Source: Isoetes taiwanensis
Taxonomy: Eukaryota; Streptophyta; Lycopodiopsida; Isoetales; Isoetaceae
Direction of reading: 5' to 3'
Assembly (NCBI GenBank): GCA_021234155.1
Contig: JAJEKV010000016.1
Location: forward strand, 3,241,348 to 3,305,347
DNA: 64,000 nucleotides
The number at the start of each line of letters is the position of its first letter. Positions within the stretch are counted from its first letter, which is position 1. Positions 42,792 through 53,100 of the stretch are shown piece after piece. The notes beneath the pieces were generated by a model. It ran no database searches and was not told the origin of the DNA. It saw nothing but the letters and a program-made list of their open reading frames with translations. The position numbers were made by a program, and so were the translations under genes.

Positions 42792-45752
42792 TCATTTTTC
42801 CACTAGCATCCCCAAGGATATGAGAACCTTATTCCTTACATCCTGAGGTATTGTAACTCTCGCTGTTTTACTAGGAATAGTTTTTGGAGTCCACGAGTAC
42901 AATACGGTTTCAATGTCTAGCCAAAGATCAGGATCACTTGGATTTCTCCTCCACCTCTTTGTCCAACAATCTGAATATCTTTCTTTATCGGTGACATTAC
43001 TCAACCGATGTCTTTGGACACCACCATTCCACGCCGCACCTTATTGAAGTTAACATCACCTTCTTCTTTGCAAATATCCGAGATAGTGTATCCCAACCAC
43101 CTTTGGATAGGTCTCTAGATCTGCTTGTTTTACTACTACAAATTGGTGGCACTCCACGTCAGTTGAAGGTTCATAACAATCCATGCCTAAATATTTTGGC
43201 CTATCCTTCTTAGGACCAACATAGTGTTTATCGATTGAGGAGGAGCATATGCCTTCACAATGCTACTAATGGTACCATCATCTTAAATCTTCACAGCACC
43301 AGCCTAATGTTTTCCACTTACTTTTAGGGAACCACCCTTCTAGCAGCTCTTCTGAGGATGTGTCTACCTCATCCAACAAGTTGATCACCTTCTTCCAATA
43401 ATCTATCAATGCACGATTAGTGTCATCCGAATTAGTTTGTCAATGCTTGATGTAGTCATTGATGCCATCCTTAGTCAAGCCCAATTGCTTGACTTCTTGA
43501 TTGGTTTTAGAGCTTTTGGTTGACCAGAGGTATCATAGGCTTGCCATTTGCATCCCCTGTGCCAAATTTCGCCCCACCTCTCCACTTCTCCTCCGAAGGT
43601 CTCATTTTCCATTGCATGATTGGAATCCTTCTCTCACCCAAAAGTGAATTGAAGAGGTCTAGAATGACCTTCCATGTCGAGAGCATAACCATCCACAAAA
43701 CTCTTCCAATCGGGCACTTCTTCTATGATAGATCCTATAGGAGATGGATTTGTACATCCATGAAATATTTCCAATAGCTTTGGGAAAGTTGGTAACTGTC
43801 TGCTTGTCTCAATACATGACTATATTTTCCAAACAATGCATCCACATCCTCATGAGTATGTCCGGGCATTAGGAACCCCAAATTGACTCTTTCAAAAATA
43901 CCCACGGTGTTAAGTAGGATAGGAAAGAAAACATCCACTGTTCTTATTTTGACCAAAGACAATTATCTAGTTGCAAAGAGGAGCTTTCAAGGCAGGATCT
44001 CGAGGTTTAGCACGCGAGATGTTGAAGCTCCAACATATTCATTAGGTCCATTCCTCCTAAATCTTGCCTTGCTAAACTTTTCAATACTATTAGGGGTTCC
44101 ATCCAACAATGCACTATGTAGTGCCCGGCTAGGCAGTAGGATCCCCTGAGGGTGACCATTGTAACCCTTCTCATAGTTTCTTAAACACCTCATGATACTC
44201 CCAATGTGAAAATCTGGACCATCACTCCACAACTCTAAACTGAAATGGCCATAATAGGTGCGAGATCGCCCATGCAATATTGCCCCATCATTGAAATGCA
44301 AAGGGTATGATCTTCCACATGACTTAGGAATGTACTTTGAATTGTGGAAGACAAGTCTTCGTTGGTCCATTTTATCATGTATAATACATAGATAGTTATT
44401 AGGTTCCATTGCAGATAAGGTCCTCCACATCCAATAAGTTGATCTACATGATAGTTGATCCGCTCATATGGTCCTTCATATGTTCCCTTATCTTTTGCCC
44501 TTAGACTTGGTTGCCAGTCTTATCTAGTGTCTCCTTCAAATTTTAGCACATAAATTGCACTTGGCAAAGTTGTTTGAAGTTGCTATGGTCACATGCTTGA
44601 AATGCTTATTCCATAGCCTACTAAAACCTGGGCTGGAATATAGAGGCCACCCAAGTTCCCCAAGCAATGCATTTATTTCCTCTAATATGCTCTTTCCGGG
44701 TACAATAGAATGGCAATCTCTTTTCAACAATAACTCTACCCTGTTCATCCTTCTTACTCTTATGTGGCATGTTTTCTGCATTGAAATCCACATATCTTTC
44801 AAATATTTCCTTCAATGACTATAGTTCTTGAGGTAGGCCTTACGGACCGGTGTTCCCATGCAATGCAATTTACTACCATTTTCATGTTTCTTTTGCCGGT
44901 TATTGCCAAGAAGAGGTTGGAATTCCATGTATAGCCATCCATGCTTTTGAACATATCCACTTTCCATTCAATGGGAATCTTTTCTTCTTTGATCTTTCAT
45001 CCTGAATTGCATAGCCAAATATGGTGTACATGAAATTCCTCCTGCTATCACACTTATGTTCTGATATGTAGCTCTTGCTACCACCATCTCCTCTATTATG
45101 AACGTTCTAATACGGGGAGGCCCAACAACATTCACTTCCTCTAACCTTCATCAAGGCTTCAGGAGAACAATCATAATCTGACTTGCATCTTTTGGTGGGA
45201 TAATGTTTGAAAGTTGGAAGTGGCCTCTTGCTACATTGTGTGAACATTATTGACAATGGTTCTACATCTATAGGAAACGTGTAGTTCCCCTCCGGTTGAA
45301 TATTGTCCCTAGGCCATGCAACAATAGTTGGAACCTCTAGTTGCTTCACACAAGCAAGGCATTCTTGTTTGCTGAACCCTTTTCCTTCCAATTGTCATAT
45401 AATTTTGAGATTGCCACACCTAACCTGTCCTCCCCCTAATCTTTCATCATTCAACTTTGCATTGATAGGATCTGCTAGAACAATAATCCCTTCTCCTACT
45501 GCCTCTCTGTTGCATGCATGCAATATCTTGACCTTTTTGTTTTTCCAATCGACCCGAGTATAAAGTACAATTTCCTTTCCTTTGGCATCATCCTTTTCAT
45601 TTTCGGTCTTTTCCTTTCCTTTGCCATCATCAACATCATTTGGAGTCTTTTCCTTTTCTTTGCCATCATCAACATCATTTCGCAGTCTTTTCCTTTCCTT
45701 GGGCATCATCTTCATCATTTGGGAATTTTTCCTTGCCTTGGTCAAGCATCAT
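42792..45752 (-). pseudogene. DDE-type transposase-like gene (DUF7869-like), fragmented
   Basis: The minus strand carries a long decayed protein. An N-terminal acidic repeat region (45,567-45,752) is followed by VLYTRVDWKNKKVKILHACN and ECLACVKQLEVPTIVAWPRD. Next come FSRLWNKHFKHVTIATSNNF with AKCNLCAKI, then YLCIIHDKMDQRRLVFHNSK (44,330-44,390). SLQLDNCLWSK (43,950-43,975) and VNLGFLMPGHTHEDVDALFG (43,830-43,895) follow. The Asp in HDKMDQ, the Asp in QLDN and the acidic residues in GHTHEDVD are placed like a DDE/D triad in the DUF7869 family of putative transposases. At least four frame changes separate the pieces. Introns cannot be excluded for some gaps. Confidence 0.68.
45567..45735 (-). 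repeat. 39-bp tandem repeat encoding acidic 13-residue units
   Basis: Four units read on the minus strand as FPNDEDDAQGKEKT, RNDVDDGKEKEKT, PNDVDDGKGKEKT and ENEKDDAKGKEI. They form a charged N-terminal linker of the transposase-like protein. Units 2 and 3 are nearly identical at DNA level. Confidence 0.85.
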
Positions 45753-45899
45753 TGGGGCTTTTTTTTTAGCATTTTACATGCCATTGACCTAGAATGCATA
45801 AAACATATAGTAAGTTAACATATCCAAATAACCTCTCACTAACATGTTCATAAATGAAAGCCTCATATATGTCTTATTGTATTTGATCATTCTATTTAT

Positions 45900-46290
45900 A
45901 TAATGGGATTCCCCAAGCTATTTTCCTCAACATTATATATAAATAAAACCCTCTACTTATAACCTTCTAAACTTTTATCCTATAATAACCTTAGCAACAA
46001 CTTTTAAGGTTATTAATTATAGGTTAGCAATTTTTAAGGTTAAGAAGTTTATTATAGGTTATTATAGGTTAGAAATTTTAAGGTTGGAAAGTTATTGTAG
46101 GTTAAAAGTTTTAAGGTTAGAACTAAGTTTTAAGGTTAGTTTTAAGGTCACTAACTTAACTACTAACTTATAACTTTTAAACTATTAACTTATAACTTAT
46201 AACTTAACTATTAACTATTAACTTATAACTATTAACAACTAACTTAACTATTAACTCATAACTTTTAAACTTTTAAAGTCACGGTCCTTA
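45900..46290. repeat. AT-rich, strand-asymmetric low-complexity tract
   Basis: The first half is made of TTTTAAGGTTA/TATAGGTTA-like words. The second half is made of TTAACTATTAACTTATAAC-like words, which approximate their reverse complement. The tract separates the start of the minus-strand transposase-like gene from the plus-strand half of the TIR element and could fold back on itself. Confidence 0.7.
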
Positions 46291-46399
46291 AAACAAAAAA
46301 TCTTTGTAATAAATTTTTTGCGTGGCAAGAATGATTTTGTGATGCGAAATATTTAAAAGGCGGTTATTATTTGAAGTTAGCATTCGTTTTGAACTGCTT

Positions 46400-47760
46400 T
46401 CTCTCACTTTCGAACTTTTGAATTCTGGGCTAATTCAGCGCTTCGCTTCGCTTCCAATTCCGGCCATTCAGCGCTTCTAGGGCGCTTTCGCATGCAATCT
46501 CGGGCTTCAATCTGCGATGCAATCTAGGGCTTCAATCTGCTTCAATCTCGACTTCTATCTCGCCGGCTTCTGCATCTGCATCAATCTCGCTTTTTCGAAG
46601 CTTCTATCTGCTTTAAACTCGGCTTCTATATGCTTTAAACTCGGCTTTTCGAGCTTTTCGGCTTCTACAATCATCTGCTTTAGGGTTTTCGGCTCAAAGG
46701 TGTTTTCGGCTCAAAGGTTTGTAGGCTCTATACAATGTCTCTGGCTTTTTTGGCTTTTCGGCTCTCTACAATCTCTCTGACTTTGAATAACTTTGGTTTT
46801 TTGTGTTAAAGCTTCTCGGCTTCTCGGTTTCCAAATTAGCTGCTATTGCTTTTTCTCGGCTTCTTAAGGCTCAAATCATCTGCTATTGGCTTCTCGAATC
46901 AAATCAACTTTGGTTTTCGATCTTTTGGTTTCGGCTCGAAGGCAAAGGCTCAATTCTCGGGTACAGAACACAAATAGGTTAGTATTTCCTGTTATTTACA
47001 TAAAGTAGTTATTTTACATAAAGCATGTTATTTACTTTTACATGCATCGGTCCTAAAAGCGCCCTACCACCTTCATATATAGATCCTGCTCTATGATCTT
47101 GTTCTGTGATCTTGCCTATATGATCTGCTCTTATTCTATTTCACTAGCTCTTCCTCTATCTGTTCTAATTAATGATCTAAAATAATGAAGTAAATAATGA
47201 TCTATGATCTATCTGCTCTATGATCTTGCTCTATGATCTATGATCTATGATCTATCGCTCTATGATCTATGATCTATCTGGCCATATGATCTATACGCTC
47301 TATGATCTTGCTTATATGATTACATTGTATCCGCTCTTATTCTATTTCACTAGCTCTTCCTCTATACGCTCTAAATAATGAACTAAAACAATGAACTAAA
47401 TATTGAACTAAACAAGGAGTATTATTATTATATATCCGCTCTAAGCGGCTTCATATTTTGAATTACGTTGCATTCTCGCATTATGCATTACATTTAGAAT
47501 AATATGTTAGAATGGAAGAAATCGCTTGGCGCATTTCTATTTTGGGTTACGTTTTTCCACTAGGTTAATCAAAGCTGGCATGAGCGCAGCGTTTTTAGTT
47601 TGGCTTTTCTATTTCATACGGCTCTATACAAATCGCGCCCGGCGCGTGTGAAATAGATCTGGCGGAAAAAAACAAAGCAAGCGCTGGCGGCGTTTTTGAA
47701 TTATGTATGTTGAGAATCGTTTTATGGGGAGAGTAATATATCATTTGCTAATTACTTAAT
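46400..47760. other. Repetitive non-coding stretch of the TIR element
   Basis: It contains CTCGGCTTCTATCTGCTTTA-like degenerate repeats (46,440-46,940) and an ATGATCT/CTATGATCT minisatellite (47,090-47,310). A direct repeat around TTATTCTATTTCACTAGCTC occurs at about 47,132 and 47,338. No gene is supported. Confidence 0.6.
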
Positions 47761-47769
47761 TTTCTCGTT

Positions 47770-48330
47770 CTAGTGCCATGGATTTTCCTTATGCATGGAC
47801 ACCGGGCTGATCCTAGTTCAAATACACCGGGCCGGTTCTAGTTCAAATACACTTCCCCTGGGCGACCATCAACTCTGGACCCCGTCTGCAAGATATTACT
47901 TGATTGTCTTTGTTCAAAGCGTTCAAAGAGAGTTGGAGAATCCATTAGGCAGATCTATATCGGGGGCCATGGGAACACTTCCATCGCATCTCTACGGACA
48001 TATCGCGGCTCCTCATGCTCTTAGTAAGGCTCATGCCAACAAATAATCACGAGGATTTGATTTATAGTATCAAGGATCGATACAACACTTTCTGGTTTGA
48101 AGACTCGACATTCGCGAGGGGAAGATGAGGATCTGTCATATCGAGGGGGTGGTTCAGGTGGGACTTTGCGGTATTGGGCGATGAAGTGGGCCTATGTGAC
48201 ATATTGTAGAGATAGAAAGAGCCGGCGCTGGCGCATTTTTGCGAGAAGAAGAAATGTACATATACTTTTTTGGAATATGAATACAAACTCGCGCCTGACG
48301 CAATTTTGCACTATACTTTTCTGTCATTAG
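47770..48330 (+). pseudogene. Unassigned coding-like stretch of the TIR element
   Basis: An open frame (47,795-48,046) reads DHQLWTPSARYYLIVFVQSV and MGTLPSHLYGHIAAPHALSK. A shifted frame near 48,060-48,190 reads IKDRYNTFWFEDSTFARG and SRGWFRWDFAVLGDEV. The composition looks protein-like but no family is recognised. Confidence 0.25.
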
Positions 48331-48547
48331 TTTATTATGTTTTTTTATATGCAATGTCGAAAACATTGAATCCTGTGATGCCCTCCAGCCAGTATGACCA
48401 ACCCCAAGAAATTACATATTTTCATTAATGTGTAGTTTCATGGGGTTGATAAGACAAGCTAAAGACCATCAAGAATTCAAAATTCACAACATCACTTGAG
48501 ATGTTATGATATATTCTTTTCTTTTTTGAATATCCAAATATACATAC

Positions 48548-48730
48548 CTTTTTCAGACGTTCTTTTGGCCATGCTACAAATGTGCCCACGCTTTCACCAA
48601 CTGTATCGCTACCGGGATGTCTTCTTGGAAGAGCCTCATCTTCATAATTGCGGTTTATAATGGAAATCTTCTGAAACTGTTTCCAAGAGGAACACCATGA
48701 CACATAGAACTTGGATTGGATCTTGATTTT
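48548..48730 (-). pseudogene. Exon with DUF8039-like segment
   Basis: On the minus strand, EDEALPRRHPGSDTVGESVG is followed by TFVAWPKERLKK and a canonical donor (GTATGT) at 48,547. The TVGxxVGxFVAWP wording is that of the DUF8039 region found in many plant transposon-associated proteins. The acceptor side and neighbouring exons were not identified. Confidence 0.45.
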
Positions 48731-49218
48731 ACATAAGCTTACTCGGCGCTTCAAGTTTCTTTGTTAAAAGATAGCATTCTTCTCGAAGCGATAAAGAACG
48801 AGAATGCATTGGAAAAATAGAGGGCGAAAAATAGAGAACAAGAGAATGCATTAGGAATGGAATCACACTCACCATAGTTCAGTGAGACATCGAATGGGAT
48901 TGAAGGCGGCTCGTCGAATGGGATTGAAGGCGTTGTAAAGCTGATCTTGGGCGCTCTGATAGTCGATTGTTCTTGGGCACTCTGATAGTAGGAATGATCT
49001 TGGGCGCTCTGATAGTAGGTGGCCGATTAGGTGGTAGTAGATTGCCACATATGCGTTTCTTGAAATTAATAATTAATTGTTATCTTGAAATTGCACTAAA
49101 AAAAGAAAAAACACAATTTAAATTTGTAAATGGCCGGAACAGGCGGTTAATTAAATTATAAATTTAAAAGGGCGAATTTGAATTCTGATTTGTAAATCGG
49201 CGACCTAGATTATGAGCA

Positions 49219-49228
49219 TATATATAAG
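49219..49228 (+). promoter_or_regulatory. TATA box
   Basis: TATATATAAG lies 46 bp upstream of the ATG at 49,274, in the expected core-promoter position for the plus-strand gene of the TIR element. Confidence 0.6.
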
Positions 49229-49273
49229 TTTAAACCAAAACCCGATCTCATATTATCCGCGACTTGCGGTTCT

Positions 49274-49396
49274 ATGGCGTCTAGAGGATCACAGGCTGCT
49301 TGGCCGTATTTGGTAGAGGTGGGCGACGACAAAGCACAAATACCAAGCACGGAGGTCACGAACAAGCAGAAAGCACAAATCCAACAAGCGCCTCAG
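49274..49396 (+). CDS. First exon of a plus-strand gene in the TIR element
   Basis: An ATG downstream of a TATA box opens exactly 41 codons (MASRGSQAAWPYLVEVGDDK to the end KAQIQQAPQ), closing with CAG and a donor GTAATT at 49,397. The peptide is hydrophilic and of unknown family. A roughly 500-bp, T-rich stretch follows, as expected of an intron. The next coding sequence of good quality is the AT-hook/MBD-like frame at 49,912-50,265, so both may belong to one gene, although the acceptor was not located with confidence. Confidence 0.5.
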
Positions 49397-49911
49397 GTAA
49401 TTGATCTGTTTTTGTTTTGTAATTGATTTCTGTGTCCCTTTTATTGTTAGGTTTTTAGGATGTTTTTCTACGTATTTTTTACGTGTCGTGTGTCTCGTGT
49501 ATTTTCTACCTTTTATATTGTTTTCGTGTCATTTCTCTTTGCTTTTTACTACCTTGTTTTGTGTGTTTTTGTTATAATCTTCTCCCGTACTCTGTGTTTT
49601 TTGTTTTGTATTCTCCATTTTTGTATAATGTAGACCATTTAATTATAGTTTCTTGCATACTTGTTTGTTTTATACTTTTGTTACGTATTCTCAGTTCTTT
49701 TGACAAGTCTTTTTGTAGCCTAGTATGTCTCTTATAATATAAAAGCGTCTGTAGGGCCCTCTTAAAAAATTTCGGCGTTATAATTTATAATGTAGAGATG
49801 ATTGTTTTTGGTTGTCTACTGCTTTACTTTTCACGTATTACAATTTATGTTTTGAAAGTAAAAGGCGTCTATCAAAAAACGTAGCGATTTCATTACTCAC
49901 CACATGATTGT

Positions 49912-50265
49912 AACTTTTCGGGATCTTCTAAAAATGTGAAAAGAAAAGCAAAGCCTACTTGCGAGGTCCGGGGACATCCGCCGAAAAAACCAAAACGGAT
50001 GAAGATGTATGGGTTTGCAAATTTGGCTGCGTTGTGACCATTGGCGATCGGCAGGAATAATGAAGGCTGGTAGAGCCTCCATGTCGAAGAAGATCTACCA
50101 GAGGGCTCTGAATGGTATGTGGAGATCTTCAAGACTAGCGGAAAAACGGTCGATTTTCATGTCTAGAGTTAAGGAAAGCAGATCAAATGAAGAAACAAGG
50201 TATTCGATCACATGCGAAGAAAACGGGGCGATTCTTCTTTGTTCCGTATTACTTAAAAGCGGTGA
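49912..50265 (+). pseudogene. AT-hook plus MBD-like (methyl-CpG-binding) reading frame
   Basis: One reading frame, interrupted by about five in-frame stops but no frameshift, gives FSGSSKNVKRKAKPTCEVRG then HPPKKPKR, an AT-hook-like basic motif. About 40 codons on it reads EEDLPEGSEWYVEIFKTSGK then TVDFHV, stop, S, stop, GKQIK, stop, RNKVFDHMRRKRG. The LPEGW...SGKTVDFxxxSPxGKxxxSRxxV order is that of the MBD/TAM fold, which reads methylated CpG. Constant frame across the stops argues for a real, decayed coding sequence. The domain call is mine by eye and unverified. Confidence 0.45.
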
Positions 50266-50279
50266 GAAAAATAAAAAGT

Positions 50280-51060
50280 ATTGAAGAAGTTAAATTACTG
50301 CGGTGCGGTTCCTTTAAAGAGAGCGCCCTAAGAGCGGATGAGGCTTGAGATAACCTCTTCAAATTTGGGCTGGTCGGTGGTGATCCATTGACACCAAAAA
50401 AATATGTGAAGGTCTCTCAAGCTGTGAGAAGAGCAATCAGTACAAGCCGTCGGCTAGTCCGTACCTACAAGCTTTAAAAAGAAGGAAGATGCAAGTTCTA
50501 GAGCGAGGGAAACACGAGGCGTTCTAGGCATTCTGAGATATGACTAGTGATGATGACAAAGGCGAGGCAGTTAGAGGCCATGAGCAAACTCAAGAAATAT
50601 CTTCGACAAGTATCCTTTGGGCCTTAGCTTCACGCATCCTATCCATGTCGGCGGGCTTTTCAGGTCCACGAAGGCTATGTTTGTCGTGAGAAGATACGAC
50701 AAGCGACGCTTAATGGAAATAGTCAACGGCATGATAGAAAACCGGGGGCGGTGCCAATCTGGCGAGATGTGGTGCCTTTTGATATGAAGGCGAAGAAGAT
50801 GTTGATATGGAATAAACTTGAAGATTTAATTGGCAACCTCGATATTCACTTCATGATAATAGATGGCCGGCGTTGATGGAAGGAGGCGAGAAGGTTTTGA
50901 TCGATCAAGCACAAAAAGCGGAAATCGGTTATTCTATAGGCGTATTCGGTCGAAATTGCCGGTTCCTCGGTGGCTCAACAACATCGCGAGAATTAGCGAA
51001 ATCCGGGCTCTTGAATGACATGGGAAAGACATTCCTATACAAAAGGTATTTTATTTTCCC
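50280..51060 (+). pseudogene. Unassigned coding-like stretch of the TIR element
   Basis: Pieces such as DPLTPKKYVKVSQAVRRAIS (about 50,380), KAKKMLIWNKLEDLIGNLDI (about 50,790) and LIDQAQKAEIGYSIGVFGRN (about 50,890) look protein-like, but the frame changes repeatedly. No known family is recognised. Confidence 0.3.
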
Positions 51061-51086
51061 ACACATATAGCGTTCCAAATCGGCGC

Positions 51087-51208
51087 CCAGCGTTTAAGCT
51101 AATCCGCGTATTTACAAAAGCTACAGCGGCGAGATTTCTTCATATGGCATACATGAAGAAATGGCGCCCGGTAGCGTTTTTGTAAATCGTGATTAGCTTA
51201 AACGCTGG
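51087..51208. repeat. Long imperfect palindrome
   Basis: CCAGCGTTTAAGCTAATC (51,087-51,104) is exactly inverted at 51,191-51,208. The inner parts TTTACAAAA/TTTTGTAAA and ATTTCTTCAT/ATGAAGAAAT also pair, leaving a 9-nt loop. Arms are about 56 bp. A similar ATTCTTCAT...ATGAAGAAAT fold recurs at 51,260-51,281. Confidence 0.9.
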
Positions 51209-51270
51209 CCGCTTTATGTTGTTATTTGTTTTGACGGTTACAAAGCGGCGCGGGGGCGGAATTCTTCATC

Positions 51271-53100
51271 ATGAAGAAATCAGCGCCCGGTAGCGCGTTC
51301 TTAATCCGTAAATCGATGGCGCGTTTTATATTGTTACTTTCCGCGGCCTGTCTTTTTTTTTATCTAACGGCCCATTTTGCGGTCCGTAGTAATGGGGCGA
51401 TTATGCACGCCTTCGTAACCAATGGATCGAATATGGAAAACCAATGCCGACCCGGACAAGGGCAATCTAAAGAGTGCGAATTCAAATTACTAGAAAGGAC
51501 AACGTGCCAAACCATATCTGAGGACACGACCAAGGGCACTATAGATCAAAAGAAGAAAAAAGGGGATGCACAAGTTGGCTCGGAAGAGCAAAGCGGTGCC
51601 AAAGGATGCCTCGCAAGATTGTTTTTCTTCCGACCGGTATGGGAAAAGTGGAGCAATTTTGGGGCGCCTATCCGGAAAAGAAGTTGCGGATTTGTATGGC
51701 GGGTTTCCTCCGAAAGATACGTCTATTTTTTATATATACATAAAGGCACAAATGAGAAAGGCAATTAATCTACATTTGCATCAGTTGCAAAGGAAGTTAT
51801 CTACAAAGAAAGCGTCTGCGACCAAAGCACTTGACATCTTCGAAGATGCATGCGAATCGATAAAAATATGAAAGTCTGAAAAAATTGGCGAAAAGCGCAA
51901 AAGGCTCTCGGGGAGACTTCATGTTATCGAGAGATAGGCTTAATGCAAAAGTACAAGCGTATCTAATGATGACATTAAGAAATATGTATTTTGGTCAAAG
52001 ATTTTGTGAAGCGGCAAAAGGCGAAGAATGTGGCAACTCTTAAGGGGATTCACCACGAAAGTTGCGTCGACCTAAAAAGAAAAAAAGTTGCTTTGGTGAA
52101 GAAGGCGGCGATGAGAGAGTCTCCTTTTTTCTATAAGGTGTCCACTTTGGTTATAAGTGTGCCATACGGGCGTGGGTGAAGGGCCAACCGACATCACTCT
52201 ATTTGTTCTTGATAGCCGTGGCACGCGAGATGGACACAAGATGATTCGACACCTTCTTCAACACATCACGGTGGTTTGGCCCGAGATGCATTATACTATC
52301 GTGGCCGGTTTGCCACTCAGGCATGTCCCTCGCATATGCACTAGCTGCTGCAAATGATGCCGAATGCATTAAAGTGATGAGGCAAAAGCGGTAATGATAG
52401 ATGAAAACAAAGATAGTGAGTTTAGTACCGAAAGTAAGATCTCACATGTGCTAGTCCTTATGATAGCCATTATGGATGATAAAGAATATGAAAGACTCAA
52501 GGGGAAACCAGAAGGTGAGAAGATTGCTTGGTAGTGCTATCGGCTAGATGAACCCTATTGAAAAAATATTTTTTTATGTCGAATCAATCTTTGAAGACAA
52601 AGGGAAGGAGGACTGCAGATGTGGATGTGGACTTTGAAGAAGGACGAAGAGGAAGAGGAAGAAGAAAAGCGGGTCGACCACGTCCTTAATTCACCAATCA
52701 AGTATGACTCTACTGGCCGGGCATAGGGGAAATTTGAATAAGTACGGGTTTTCTTTGGCCCTTCGAGGTTTCTGATTGAAGCCTTATGCCCTTTAGAGTC
52801 TACGTGTTGGGAGTTTCATGTTGGAGGTTATGTCGGGCGGGAAGCTCTAAAGCTAGCTAGGAAATGCCAAAGTGTGGTCTCTGATGGTCAAGCCAAGGAC
52901 TTCCTTGATATTTTTTACGAGAAAGTGCTAGAGGTGGCACCTAGGGGTCCGCTAGGTAGTGCAAAAATAAAGCTTCCAGCTCTAAGTCCGAATTACTGCG
53001 GATCACGGGTTGCAGGCGGGAAAAATGAGAAAGCATATGGAGCACATAAAGAAGAATATCGACAAGCGGCGGCTTAACTATGCGGTGAGGCGTGCCTATC
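51271..53100 (+). pseudogene. Unassigned coding-like stretches of the TIR element
   Basis: Open pieces include VADLYGGFPPKDTSIFYIYI and FEDACESIKI (51,680-51,871), DITLFVLDSRGTRDGHKMIR and HYTIVAGLPLRHVPR (52,190-52,330), and FHVGGYVGREALKLARKCQS and APRGPLGSAKIKLPALSPNY (52,810-53,000). They keep to the plus strand but change frame. They could be exons or one broken protein. I do not recognise them. Confidence 0.3.

Noticed and set aside
47090-47310. ATGATCT repeats as a CRISPR-like array
   Set aside because: Units are short, abut without regular spacers and lie in plant nuclear DNA; this is a degenerate minisatellite.
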